DNA of 64,000 nucleotides from Alisma plantago-aquatica (GCA_963693085.1 OY856412.1:350554957-350618956), one strand, 5' to 3'; shown: positions 33,150 to 45,400, counted from the stretch's first letter. Numbers and translations are program-made. Notes: generated by a model from the letters alone, not told the origin.

Positions 33150-35292
33150 TGACAAAGTGGAATTTTGCATAAGTATGAAGTAATTACCCTTTTGCCCTCT
33201 TTATGTCCACTCATAGTCCCTATTTATTTTTCTTAGCTACATAATCAATTTTGAGACTCAAATACAAAATATGGTGATCAATGTAGTTTTTATACACGTT
33301 ATCACACCTCAAATTGAATTCAATCATCACTTTGTCCAAATAAACAAATTGATCCATCACACTTCATATTTTGGTTATTAAACATTTTCTAGATATTCTC
33401 CCCCATTTTTTTGAATCTATGGTCCAATTTCAGTTCATTTGGACATTCCTATAGCTATCTATGAATTTTTGAAGATAATGCATTGAAAATGCCTTTATTT
33501 GCCCTTTTTATGGGCTTTTCCCCATCACCGATCCATTACAAAAGGAGGGGGCGAACCCCAGCCCTCAGATCTGAGACCCACGGATCAGGGCCCCAATCCA
33601 ACGACCACGGGTCTGTCTTCTACCTCCTATTGATTGCGGGGAGGAGACAAGTTGGCCTTAATGGCCAATCTCCCGCTCTTGACTCCGTTTCGAAAATCTA
33701 AGCGAGTCAAAATGCTCCCCTCGCAATTTCATACTCAATCAACCATAGATTGACCAACATTAGTTCTTTGTTGTGCCGTCAATAGGACTCCCTAAGTATC
33801 ACCTCCTACTTCGGCGGCCATGGCCTCCACCCCAAGCTCGGTTAGCCCTAAAATCCACCTCTTAACACTATAAAAGGCCCCCTTGAGGTCTGCATCAGTC
33901 ACCCCTTGCATGAAGCCTTGCTCTTTCTCTCTTGTTTGGCCTCAAACACCTTGATTTCTCCTCGTTGTTCTCTACTTCTAGATCCAACGCCGCCGTACAT
34001 GGCCCTTTGGGCATTCTTGTTCCTCGCCCATGCCCTCAGCTCCCATTGAATTCTCGAGGCCAAGCCAAACTCGATCGACACTCTCGCTTCCTCCGTCCTC
34101 CCCTCCTACTCCTGAACCCCCTTCACTCTGGCGAGCCCACCACCCTACCATCGTGCCTCGTGTGAGGATCTGCGCGGATGGGAGACAGGGATCCCAAACT
34201 GCTGGCACAGATGAGGAAGGACCCAGTCCAACAAACCGGCCCAAACCAACTAATCAAGGAGAGTGAACCGACCAAATTGAAGATATGAACCGAGTTCACT
34301 AGCCCCTTGAACCAGAAATTCACTTGTGCCAATGTGGCATGATCCAGGCCGTCATTTGTAGATCCAACAACCCTTTTTTTTGCCAATAAGGTAATTATCT
34401 CTATTTTTGACAAATATTCAGAAAAATAGCCAGATCTTATCTTAATCATAGAAAATGTATTCGAACTCCATGATAAACAAACAATCAATCTTGATCAGAA
34501 AAATTCAATGAACCTTTTAAAAATACTTTTGGAACCTAATTCGTTATGTATCTAGTTGATATCTCTATATTTGAAATCTTTCTTAATTAGTTTATCAAAT
34601 GATTCAACAGTGACGTTTAATCTTTGGAAACCCTAGATTTGGGCTTTGATGATTGTCTTGTAATCTAGATCTAATCTAGTTGAATCATCAACTCTTGAAA
34701 ATGAATCATTAGTAATCTTAATCTTTTTACTTGATTCAATCTTGATTATAATGAATATCAGTAATCTTGATATTGATCTTAATCTTGCAAAACACTTGAT
34801 ATAGTTTTGACCCATCAATCTGATCTTGAATTCCAATGATATTAGTTACAATGATGATAATCTAGAATTTGATGATGACTTGGATAATGATCATAAATTA
34901 GGGTTAACACATATGATCCTAGAAAACCTAGGTAAGTCATTCACACTTGAATATATTATATACTTGAAATAATGTTGGACATATTGAAATATTAATTATA
35001 AGTGAATGACCCAACCCTAAGGTTGACTTAGGAAAAGTGTAACCCTAATCTCGAATATTGAATCATGATTTTCAAATATCATGATCTTGACCCTTGATCC
35101 AGACATTGTGTTTTAGGATCTAACTCAAAGGGTCTACCTATTACTAGTTGATTTATACTCAAAATCCTTGGTGAAAGGTACGCTATTATATAACTCCTCC
35201 TTAATTGTATTGAAGATACTTTTATGTATCTCTTTACTGTATGCTTGGCTACTTACTTAGATGCGCTATTGTTCCCTATGATTAGTCTTCTG
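33150..35292 (+). mobile_element. Family 2 3' LTR, 3'-truncated
   Basis: Starts TGACAAAGTGG after the polypurine tract. From about 33613 it aligns with the 5' LTR, including the TATAAAAG box at 33869-33876. Similarity stops at 35292, where S2 begins, so about 0.7 kb of its distal end is missing. Overlapping open frames at 33899-34488 are leader sequence shared with 11289-11702 and match no protein family. Confidence 0.85.
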
Positions 35293-35970
35293 TCGGGGGC
35301 AGATTTTCCAAACTGGTGTCACATCTGCTTTTCTCTTTCAACAATGCGGTAAATGGGTAGGTTTATGTATGGTAAAGGTTTTACACATGCCCTTACGTAT
35401 GACATGGTTGTGAATAGTGGGTAAGATAATTACACAATCTTTACATAATGTTTCCTTGTCCTGGACTACACATGTTTACATGCATGGTACATGGATGGGC
35501 TAGTAGATGGAATTGAAAAGCTTCACAATCATAAATATATGTTATTTTCAGACAACTCTTATACGATACTCCATACTTCAAACAATAAGCGCTACAGAGA
35601 AAATATGTAGTTAATTCATAACTTGACATGTGCTATAATGCTTGTAACATACTCGAAACTCATGATGTCTCATTGGAGTTTCATTAGCTAAGGTATAATC
35701 GAGCACTCATTTTTAGGGTATATATTTATAGAAATATAGATGGGTCTATTAGTAATTCCAATTAGTCATGTATGAATTTGTAAAATCGAATGTTATCAAG
35801 CAAGCATGGTACCCAAAATTAGTATCTATGCGTGGCTCACAACTTATACGAATAACTCTAACGGATGTCAATTATTGTACGAGAAACCCTCCCTTGTCCC
35901 AAAGAAACCCTCCATTGTCCCAATCTGGTAACCACCTAAATTAATAGCAAGCGTGTAAATATTTTACAAT

Positions 35971-36282
35971 AGGATAATACAATGATCTTGGTGGGAAGTG
36001 TCGATTGACTTTTATTAGAACTTGGGCATGAGACCCACTCGTCTCCCGCTCCAATTAATTCAATGACTTAACATAGGATAATACAATGATCTTGGTGGGA
36101 AGTGTCGATTAACTTTTACTATAACTTGGGCATGAGACCCACTCGTCTCCCGCTCCAATTAATTCAATGACTTAACATAGGATAATACAATGATCTTGGT
36201 GGGAAGTGTCGATTAACTTTTACTATAACTTGGGCATGAGACCCACTCGTCTCCCGCTCCAATTAATTCAATGACTCAATTA
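35971..36282. repeat. Three tandem copies of a 104-bp unit
   Basis: AGGATAATACAATGATCTTG starts at 35971, 36075 and 36179. Copies 2 and 3 are almost identical and copy 1 differs at several positions. S1 has one copy (about 7673-7775), so the triplication followed the S1/S2 duplication. Confidence 0.95.
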
Positions 36283-36752
36283 GGGCAAGGGTTGGTTTTT
36301 GTAAATGATTGATGGTGTTTTCAACGAGGGAGTGCAGAGAGCTCCGGTCATCTGTCGTTACCTCTTACATCAGCCGACTATTAAAATAGGGAAGTTCTCC
36401 TACGCGTTTTGGAGGTGTGCAGCCGGTCAATATTGGGGAGACAGGGATAGCGGCATTTTGGTGAAGTGGACGCGAGAAAACATCAGGAGGCTTGCCCAAT
36501 AAGGGAAGATGAATTTTCTATGCATATATATTCTTTTGCGACACGGTGCCCGTTTACTTTGATATGTCGTCCAACTGCTGAGCTCCATGCGGACAGGCAG
36601 TTGTACGGTGCTTGGTGTAGGGAATAGAACAAGGCGGGATAGTACTCTGTTACGTGGACACATGAGGTCGGATGCTGTTATTCTGTGTCCACACTGACGA
36701 TGGATCTGGAGTCCGAAGTCATCCGAAGTCATCCGGTTGAACCAAATTTAGA

Positions 36753-37865
36753 GTCACGCTACCCCACCCGGCTGCCCACCCGGGTCTCGAGAAAATGCAC
36801 CAGTGGCATTTACAGTCGATTTTTATTGTCCAACAATTAACTTCATGCAGCCGACTTTTATTATCCAGTAATTAACTCCATGCAGCCGACTTTTATTGTT
36901 CAACAATTAACGCCAATTAATTTCATGCAGCCCACTTTTATTGTCCAACAATTAACTCTTCCCACTTTTTCTCTTGCCACTCCTCCTTCCGGCTCTATTT
37001 CAACCCACCAACATTTACACGTTAGTACAATACGTCTGTTCCCCAGTTCTCATCAATCTTTCTACTTCGATCGTACAATACATCATGTAAAGGTTGTGAT
37101 GGTCAGAGAATTGAAGTACAAGTACAGTACTTGCCAAGCACTGTTTTATGAATACTTGCCCAACACTGTTTTACAATTCAATAATAAGTACAATACTTAA
37201 TTATTATTCTCATATGAGTAACAAACTTATTCATTTCCGCCAAGTACAATACTCACTCTCCCTCCCTATTAATTTCCGCCAAGTATAATACTCACTTGTT
37301 AATTTTTAACTCATTTACTCAAGCATAAGTACAATACCTACCAATTTTAATCTATAAGTACATTACCTACGGAATCCAATAACAACATTTTCTCCTGAAC
37401 ATATATTTTTGTACAAAAGTACAATGCACATCTGATCCATAATCAACTATAAAATGCATCCATAAGTATTATACCCAATACTTAATTGCCAACCCACTTT
37501 GTCAAATATAAGTACAGTACATATAAATTTCACTTGTGAATGTATATGTATTTATTGTAGGTACAGTACTTACGTAATCTGCAGTGGGGAGAAATATGCA
37601 GTTAATAGAACTTTTTGAAAAAAAGAAGATCATCATAAACGAAAAAAACCAAATGGTTTTCGTAAGATATAGTTGATTGATATATGTAATTTGCATGACT
37701 GTTGCATGGAGTGGACAGAGTATCAGTACCTTGCATGTATTTTACATGCTTTTACATGGGTAATAGTATCAAAAGTGGGTTGTATCTTGGGACACATTAA
37801 AAATCACGTATATCCGAGTTTCGGGTGTGCCAGCGGGTGTGCCAGCGGTTATGACTAGAATTTTT
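36753..37865. mobile_element. MULE-like non-autonomous insertion, about 1.1 kb
   Basis: Flanked by CCAAATTTAGA at 36742-36752 and 37866-37876 and absent from S1, where sequence continues across. The ends are imperfect inverted repeats: GTCACGCTACC then CCCGGCTGCCCACCCGGG on the left. On the right, read as reverse complement, AGTCATAACC then CCGCTGGCACACCCG. A 9-11 bp duplication and GC-rich inverted ends fit Mutator-like elements. No transposase is present. The interior has a roughly 36-bp repeat (36813-36955, CATGCAGCCGACTTTTATTG type, four copies) and many AAGTACARTAC words. Confidence 0.65.
37020..37575. repeat. Dispersed AAGTACARTAC motif cluster
   Basis: About ten close variants (AAGTACAGTAC, AAGTACAATAC, AAGTATAATAC, AGGTACAGTAC) at irregular spacing in about 550 bp within the MULE-like element. 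Irregular spacing argues against a simple minisatellite. Confidence 0.65.
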
Positions 37866-38520
37866 CCAAATTTAGACCAAGAATTCAAAGATGTTCCCTA
37901 AACCGATGGCCGGGTCTCCGTTGACCGTTGGCGTTTTAATGGGATGGCTTTCCGAGTAGCAAAGTCCAGTCAGATGAAATCTAAGTATTTCCCGAACTCT
38001 ATATATGCATCGTATATATTACTTTAGCAGAGTTTAAGTGTGAGGTGTATCTTCTCAGTATATCATATACAGGAGTGGGATGAGAAGGCGTAGAGCTAAA
38101 TAAATAACGAGGAAAAAGAAAACGCACTAGGGATGAAAAAGTAACAGCGTACACGTAGATCAATGTCACCTGAGATTTAGGACATGTTTGATAAGGTACA
38201 ATCTAATGACAAAGTATGAATTTGCTGTAGATTTTACATTGTCAAATCGCACAACTAGAGCCTATTACACCCAACTAAATTATTCCTTAACACATAACCA
38301 ATAATTTTAATTACATCAATATATGTACAAATGCAATCATGAGCAGCAAATATGAACTCTTAATCATGAGCAGACAAAAGTTATTTCGTTACCAGCTGAA
38401 AACGACTTGAGAGTAAGAAAGGCCAAGTTGATGTTGATGACGGTACCCCAAGAACAAAAGTATACTGTCAGCTAGTGATATCCAATCATTTCATCTGAAC
38501 GTGGTTGGATTCCCCCTTCA

Positions 38521-41389
38521 CGTGGGCCTTCTCCGTTCTCCCCCTTCCACTCGTTTACTCGTACGCATGTAATCGGAACGAACACGAACCGAGTGCAGCT
38601 TCCCTTGCTCTGGTGTCTTTACAAACGTATTACATCGGCCCTTAAAATGGACGTCCTACTTTTATAAAAGGAAGTCTAATTTACCCCCTTAGCTCAAACT
38701 ATCCACTCAAAGGAAATGACATACATTCAAAACAACTTTATCGATACACATCAGACGGTTGTTCTCCACAAATTAGAAGAGAAAGAATCTCCTTTATCTT
38801 GACTCTTGGAAAGAAAAAATGTATTTTTTATTTGATTAACTCCTAATTGTTCAACATTTAGATAACTAATTATAATTTCTTTTTCAAAAGATATACTTTT
38901 AAGGAGCATGCGGTTCATTGCATGGAGCTGTTCTTGTTAGGGATGTTCTTTATGACGTAATTAGACATGCGGAAATTTCTGTTAAGAAAGAGAAACCAAT
39001 GAACTTTCTGACTAATCTACATGAGGGGAGATCGACTCTTAGGTCAGCAGATGTCTTAATTTTGAGTTGATTTGGAGAGAAACATATGTGTGGATCTTAT
39101 AGGAATTTCTCCATTGGTAGGTGATATGCGTCGAATAGCACACTAATTCACTAAGATAGATTATCCTAGAGTTTAATCCCTTTTTTACTTTTCAGTTAAG
39201 GCTAGTATAGAAGATCGATCCCACATGACAATGTTATGAAGATCGTTCTTTTATCCCGATTAATTTTGAACTTTATTTCTTTTTGAAAATTTTTAATATA
39301 TCAATAAGAAAGTAAATTTTAATTTGGGGGTTGATTGACTACACTAGAATAGAATATTAAAGTGCAAAAAAGTATAAGATTACATTAAAGTAATGAAAAG
39401 AAAAGATTACACTAAGGTAGTAAGGTAAAGAAAGAAGATTTTTAGCACACAAAGATTATTTAAGACAAGAAATAAAAAGAAACGATTTGAAAATAAGCAT
39501 TGAAAAATATGATTGAATCATAAGGGAAATCATCGAGGCTTAGGGGTTTCACCACCTTAGACAAAGTAAAAATAAGATCAAGAGATACACGACAAGTAAG
39601 ATAAAAGCAGATATGTGAATCACTCGTAAATAAAATGTAAGAGATGAACTCCGCATGGACCCATTGGTCATGACGTTCGCGCATCCTAGTCCTTCATCCT
39701 AAGAAGGATTTTTTCACGGTCACATCCAAATCCCCGTGTAAATGGTTTAGACGTTCTAAATCCTAGTTTCCACGATTACATCCGTCGGGATTAACCTATG
39801 ATAAATACGATGAATTACTTCATTTAAATCAATAATTTCTAAAATGAAAATTATCCATCTAAAATAGTTATGTAAATCTCGATCTGATCAACACACGGTT
39901 AAGGGGCTACTCCCCTCACCTCGATAAGGAAACTACTCACGAATCATGGTAAGAAATAGAGAAATAAGGGGAAGAAGGTAGGAAGTCAAAGACCAAAGAA
40001 GTAAAACCTCCAAAGAGACCACAGTTAGTAACTATGAAATGGCTTGGTCTCTTAATCCCTCTCTCCAAGAATATGAACTAGAAGAATAAAATAAGAAACA
40101 AGACAGAATCCAGATCCAGAATGAAGAACATAATTTTTATTACAAAATTTAAAGATTGCAACTATGAATTAAAATGACAAAGCTTTAATAAAATGTCCAA
40201 GTACAAAATTGAGGACCCTTTCTTAGTGGAGTCCCCCCCTTATTTTATAGGGAAAGGAGGGGTGAAAATATTGAATGGGGTAGGAGTGAAATGGAGTGGC
40301 GGGTACTGACTTTTGGTGTCTGTGCACCGCAAGACGACCGTCTCGTTTGACTGAAATGCTTGTTTCGTGGTAACGTGGCAGCGGTCGAACCCTAAAGAAA
40401 GGGGGTGGTGGCACCCTTTAATTCTATTTCTTGGGCTTGAAGCAATGTTCGAAACGACTGTTTATGCTTGTGAAACGCTCACCTCGCTCCTCCATGCACG
40501 AAACCTTAGAGTTAAAACCATAGCATGAGTAGAGGTTGTAGTGTGGATTAACTCGATCTTTAGGTCAACTTGAACCGACCATCTGGACCTCACGAGTCGA
40601 ACATCTGGGATGCTGAGATGAGGGTCTGGCTTGTGCGAGATGGGTGGCTGAAAAGTTGAGTGCTTTAATAGATTCGTTGAGTCAAGGACCTAACTCTGTC
40701 GTCTGGCTCTCGATTTTGGGGCTTCATGGAGGTGAAACGGCCGTTTGGTGCTATGAAACAGTCGTATCGCGTTGCCAGGAGGTCATATCTTTGCTTTTGG
40801 AGGATAAACCTACAAAAGGTGATAAAAGAGTTAAGTATTTGCATAATAAATTGAATAGTGGGTAAATTGCGAATTGTCCTAGAAATTACTGAAAAAGAGA
40901 TAAGTTCCAATCAAAAGGACTATGAAATATATGCAAAAAGATAGATGAATATGCATTCATCAGTAGGATTGAAAGGTGGAGATTTTACTGTGAGACATTA
41001 TGTCCTAAAAGTTGTCTTCACCAAAGTCATGAGGAAACATGTATTAACAATTTATATGTTTTCATACCTTTTGGCTTTGATCCTTTTAGTTCCTAGCACT
41101 ACAGGTTGTGGAGCTTCTCAAGAGGGTGGAAAAAGTTATGCACAATAATATTATGACTCTCAGATGTATGGATGTAGTGTTTCAAAAGATATACTTCACC
41201 ATCCAAAAGGGACTAACGACATAATTTGTTACCCGCCTACCTTCTTTTTCATTATATTTAATTTGGAAAACAATAAGAAAAAAATACAACAACTAATAAA
41301 AATTAATAGATACATACTTACTTACAAAGGAAGTAGAAAAATAAGAGAAAATTTGGCATAAGAAGAGAATGGATGCTAAAAACATAAGA
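38521..41389. other. Unassigned region, no gene recognised
   Basis: Moderately AT-rich. Sub-blocks at 39480-39780 and 40200-40900 are less AT-rich and have a few open frames of 60-81 codons on both strands, none resembling a known protein. 40735-40746 is a perfect AAACGGCCGTTT palindrome, like the half-sites in the family 1 LTR. A worn LTR or element 3' end is possible but not shown. Confidence 0.35.
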
Positions 41390-42240
41390 GGGAAGTATGT
41401 TTTGGTAATATTTATTAATAATTAATAAATATTTTTGATATTATTTGTCTATATAAAATAATACTCTTTATCCTACCTCTCTTTTCAAAAAAAAAATCCC
41501 TTAGGTATTTTATGATACTATTAAATTAGGTAAACAAATCCATGAAGTATTTTTTACATTGTTATACTAATCATACTGAAAATATTAAAAATTACAAAAA
41601 TGTATGCAAATAATACCAAAAATAACTTCCCTCATATATCTTTTCTACTTGCCTTTACCTTTATCGATATTGTATTCACAAAATAGAAGAACAATGTATT
41701 TTTGACATTTTTACACAAGTATTGCTAAACGATATATATAATACTACCAAAATAAATATGAGTAATACCAAAATATATTTCTTACATATCTATTTTCTAC
41801 TTCTCTCACCTATTTAGTACAATAATTTGGTAAAACAAAAGAGAGAGTATTTTCTATATTGTTACACAAATAGTACCAACAAGATTACTTGCATTTAAAA
41901 AATACAAACAATACCAATTATACTTCATTCCTCTCTTTTTCTAATTCATTACTATTTTACGCTATAATATGGTAATATAGCAGGGGAATTATTTTCAGAC
42001 ATTGTTGTATAAATAATACAAAAAATACTAATAACAATACAATTACTTCCCTCCTCTAATCTATCTTCTCCTAACCTATCGTTTCTCATACAATATGAGT
42101 GAAATAATAAAGAAGGAAAGTATTTTCTGGTATCGTAGAAAAAAAAACTAATATCAAAATAAATTCAAACAATATCAAAAGAATTGTCATCCCCTTTCTT
42201 ATCTTATGCTCTCCTCCTTTGTCTACCTCCTTTAATTTTT
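41390..42240. repeat. Degenerate tandem array, about 133-153 bp period
   Basis: The phrase AGTATTTTCTACATTGTTACACAAATAATACCAA recurs in worn form at about 41544, 41693, 41846, 41986 and 42120, with a weaker earlier copy near 41395. Each is followed by a CTTCCCTC...TTTCTACTTC pyrimidine stretch. No open frame spans it. Confidence 0.7.
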
Positions 42241-42744
42241 ATGCTCCTTCATCTTTTTTCAACTTCCCTCATCTCTCTTTTGTAGATCTTGTTTTGATTT
42301 TTGTACTCTCCTCATTTTTTTGCTTTCCTTATCTACTTTCCACTTTCCTTCTTTTATATGGAAATTTTTTTATTGTAAAATATAGTTTCTACAAAGATAA
42401 TAATTTCATATGTATGATTTTTTTAGAATGAAACAATCACACCAAGTCCTAAGACCCACGTAGATAACTGGTGATGATTTGTACGTTGAGAAGAATTTTC
42501 AAAAGAACCAATCCCCAAATGGATTGAAGTATTGGGCTTAGTATCATGTTGTATGAATTGGCAGACTTATATATAATAGTGCATTTTCTCTGTCAAATGT
42601 GACCGGTAATTTTAGTCATCATCCGTTCTCTTAGATATATGATAGTTCTAATGTATACACTTGAAATGTGATTTTACTATTGTTTACTAATATTACGCTG
42701 GGGATTGTAGTAGTAGATGACATCAATTTTATTGCAACGTGCAA
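42241..42744. other. AT-rich spacer
   Basis: The open frame at 42219-42431 is T-rich low-complexity sequence. Nothing else was recognised. Confidence 0.4.
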
Positions 42745-42747
42745 CGA

Positions 42748-42804
<57 letters not shown>
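42745..42804. repeat. Compound (TA)n(GA)n tract
   Basis: TA repeats to about 42786, then GA repeats running into the left end of element A1. A mirror (CT)n(TA)n tract follows A1 at 43199-43250. Confidence 0.9.
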
Positions 42805-42806
<2 letters not shown>

Positions 42807-43196
42807 TCAGGCTAGAATACACTCGAGTGTATCCGGAGCGGAATACACTCAAGTAATTTTTCATGATGCACTATTTTTTTTGAAAATCTAATCTATTGAT
42901 CTTCTTAAACATCTCGTGAACAACTCATACGCAAAATTTGAGCAAATTTGGATATGTATAGCTCATGTTATGAAGACTGCAAAAATTATGCATTTCAAAT
43001 TAGTTTCGCGCGTCGATTTTGTTGCCCTTAGATGAGTCACTTACACTCATCCAAATGGGCTCAAAATTTTTATGTAGCCTAGTTATAGTACGAAGGTGAA
43101 GATCAACGGTTTACATTTTGCAAAAAATAGTCTTGATATGTAAACACACTTGAGTGTATTCGTGCGATCCGTACACTCGAGTGTATTCTAGCCTGA

Positions 43197-43198
<2 letters not shown>
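42805..43198 (+). mobile_element. MITE family A, copy A1 (394 bp, intact ends)
   Basis: The terminal inverted repeats are 27 bp and perfect, beginning AGTCAGGCTAGAATACACTC and including the palindrome TACACTCGAGTGTA. A second inner pair (GAATACACTCAAG / CTTGAGTGTATTC) lies just inside. There is no coding capacity. The element is bracketed by (TA)n(GA)n and (CT)n(TA)n, so the inverted symmetry continues into the microsatellites. Size, inverted ends and TA setting suggest a Tc1/mariner-like or Micron-like MITE. The superfamily is uncertain. Confidence 0.8.
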
Positions 43199-43260
<62 letters not shown>

Positions 43261-43275
43261 GTAGAGAGAGAGTGG
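43199..43275. repeat. Compound (CT)n(TA)n(GA)n tract
   Basis: Links element A1 to element B1 without other sequence. Confidence 0.9.
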
Positions 43276-43670
43276 GGTTAGGAAGTGTGTACCGGTCGGC
43301 ACATGTAATTTATGTATACCTACCATCAAAATGGCACATGTGGAGTGCGCTCACAAAATCCAACATTGATTGATTTAACACTATATAGATTAGATATATT
43401 TAAAAAATCATCACCATATCTCATATGAATCGTGAGACATTGAAATATATTATTCAACGTTTCTGTAGTTTTTTTAACTTATCATTGATTACTAAACACA
43501 CATATTCTTTTATAGGATGGTGTATAAATATCAAATTGTGGTGATTTTTAATTCATAACTTATCTAAAAGGCATTCATCACATCGGTAAGGTTAGATTAT
43601 TAGATAGAATTTCACAATCATCATAAATGAAGATAAGTATGTGTAAGCTACAGTACTCATATACACAATT

Positions 43671-43673
<3 letters not shown>
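43276..43673 (-). mobile_element. MITE family B, copy B1 (reverse)
   Basis: Begins GGTTAGGAAGTGTGTACCGG and ends ATACACAATTCTT, the reverse complement layout of B2 and B3. Interior blocks (CATCATAAATGAAGAT, TTGAATAATATATTTCAA-like) match B2/B3 in reverse. No coding capacity. Confidence 0.7.

Positions 43674-43765
<92 letters not shown>
43674..43765. repeat. Long (TA)n(GA)n tract
   Basis: About 50 bp of TA followed by about 40 bp of GA. The minus-strand open frame at 43592-43828 is a translation of this tract. Confidence 0.95.
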
Positions 43766-43768
<3 letters not shown>

Positions 43769-44147
43769 CAAGCTGAAATACACTCGAATGTAGTGAAGAC
43801 CGAATACACTCAAGTCATTTTCTGTCATGAAATAATTATTTTAAAAATCTAAATTGTTGATCTCCTTAAATATCTAATGAACATGCTACATATAAAATAT
43901 GAGCTCATTTAGACACGAACAGGTCATGCATCAAAAGGCGACAAAAATGATTTAATTCATATTAATTTTGTGTGTCAGTTTTGTTGACCATATAACAGTG
44001 ACTTAGAAGAATCCGAATAAGCTCAAATTTCACATGTAGTATGTATTTGTTATAACAATGAATATCGTAAAAAACATGGTCTACATATGTAATCATCACT
44101 TGAGTGTAGCGTGCAATCTATACACTCGAGTGTATGCTAGACTGACT
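43766..44147 (+). mobile_element. MITE family A, copy A2
   Basis: Same orientation as A1. Starts AGTCAAGCTGAAATACACTC and ends CTCGAGTGTATGCTAGACTGACT. The interior is collinear with A1 throughout but clearly diverged. Confidence 0.78.
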
Positions 44148-44215
44148 CTCACTCTCTCTCTCTCTATATATATATATATGTATGTATATATATATATGTA
44201 TATACATATAGAGAG

Positions 44216-44587
44216 AGATCCTGGTTGGAATACACTTTAGTACACTAGAGAAAAGTCCATTCAAGTCATTATCTAAACCATTTGTCTTCTTAAATATCTT
44301 ATGAACATATTACATATAAAATTTAAATTTATTTAGATACTTATAGGTCATACACTTAAAGTCAGTAAAAATAATGCAATTCAAGTTAGTTTTGTAAATT
44401 GATTTTTCTTATCACTGAAGAGTAACTTAAATGAATCCAAATGAGCTCAAATTTTGCATGTAGCCTATATTTGTGATAAAAATAAATATTAACAGTTTAG
44501 ATTTGTCAAAAAAAAAAATAGTCTAGAGATGTATATACCACATGAGTATACATTTCGATCTATACACTAAAGTGTATTCTAAGTTGA

Positions 44588-44588
<1 letters not shown>
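44216..44588 (+). mobile_element. MITE family A, copy A3
   Basis: Starts after a GAGAGAG run with CCTGGTTGGAATACACTTTA and ends AAGTGTATTCTAAGTTGAA. The interior aligns with A1 (CATGTAGCCTATATTTGTG block at 44457). Terminal repeats are weaker than in A1. Preceded by a (TA)n run at 44165-44210. Confidence 0.72.
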
Positions 44589-44626
<38 letters not shown>

Positions 44627-44649
44627 TAAATAGATAGATAGAGAGAGAG

Positions 44650-45040
44650 AGAAGCTGGAATACACTTGAGTGTACCGAAAAGGTTGTACACCTCAATTGT
44701 TTTCCATTATGAAGCAGTTATTTAAAAAAATCTAAACCATTGATCTTCTTAGTTATAATAATAACATACTATATAATAAATTTGAGCTCATTTGAAAACT
44801 TATAGGTCATGCATCTAGAGGAGGAAAAAATCATATATTTCAAATTAGTTTTTTGTGTTGATTTTGTTATCCTTGGAAGAGTGACCTATACTAATCCAAA
44901 TGTGCCCGAATTTTGTATGGGACTTATTGCTATTGTAACAATGAAGATCAACAGATTTGATTTTGTAAAAACATGGTCTAGATTGGAAAACACTATTGGG
45001 GTGTACGATGTGATCTGTATACTCGAGTGTGTTCTAACCT
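44650..45040 (+). mobile_element. MITE family A, copy A4
   Basis: Starts AGAAGCTGGAATACACTTGA and ends CTCGAGTGTGTTCTAACCT. Flanked by (TA)n(GA)n on the left and (CT)n(TA)n(TG)n on the right. The 119-codon open frame at 44809-45168 is this element plus microsatellite, not a gene. Confidence 0.75.
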
Positions 45041-45051
45041 CTCTCTCTCTT

Positions 45052-45136
<85 letters not shown>

Positions 45137-45180
45137 GTGTGTGTGTTTGTGAGAGAGAGAGTGAGTGAGTGATTATGTGT
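45041..45180. repeat. Compound (CT)n(TA)n(TG)n tract
   Basis: Three simple repeats in series, then GA-type repeats to about 45170. Confidence 0.95.
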
Positions 45181-45358
45181 GTGTGTATGGTGTTCATTCT
45201 TTTCCTACAGGGTTATATTATCTTCCAAATTGTTACGTTACATGAATAAATGGTTACATGTGTAACAATTTACACTTACATATTTCTAAAAAATATAGTA
45301 TGTATTATGCCCAATTTTAATTTTTTAGTCATGTAGTTATTTTTCCACTATTCTTTTA

Positions 45359-45400
<42 letters not shown>

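Larger units (their letters stand above)
35293..38520. repeat. Segment S2, paralogue of 6955-8800
   Basis: Collinear with S1 but enlarged by a 104-bp triplication (35971-36282), a short repeat block (36813-36955) and a MULE-like insertion (36753-37865). It keeps many CG dinucleotides that read TG/CA in S1, so it seems less decayed by cytosine deamination or was duplicated from a less methylated source. Open frames at 36305-36502 (+) and 36427-36732 (-) overlay the conserved part but match no protein I recognise. Confidence 0.7.

Noticed and set aside
44809..45168. 119-codon open frame
   Set aside because: It is MITE copy A4 followed by CT, TA and TG microsatellites.
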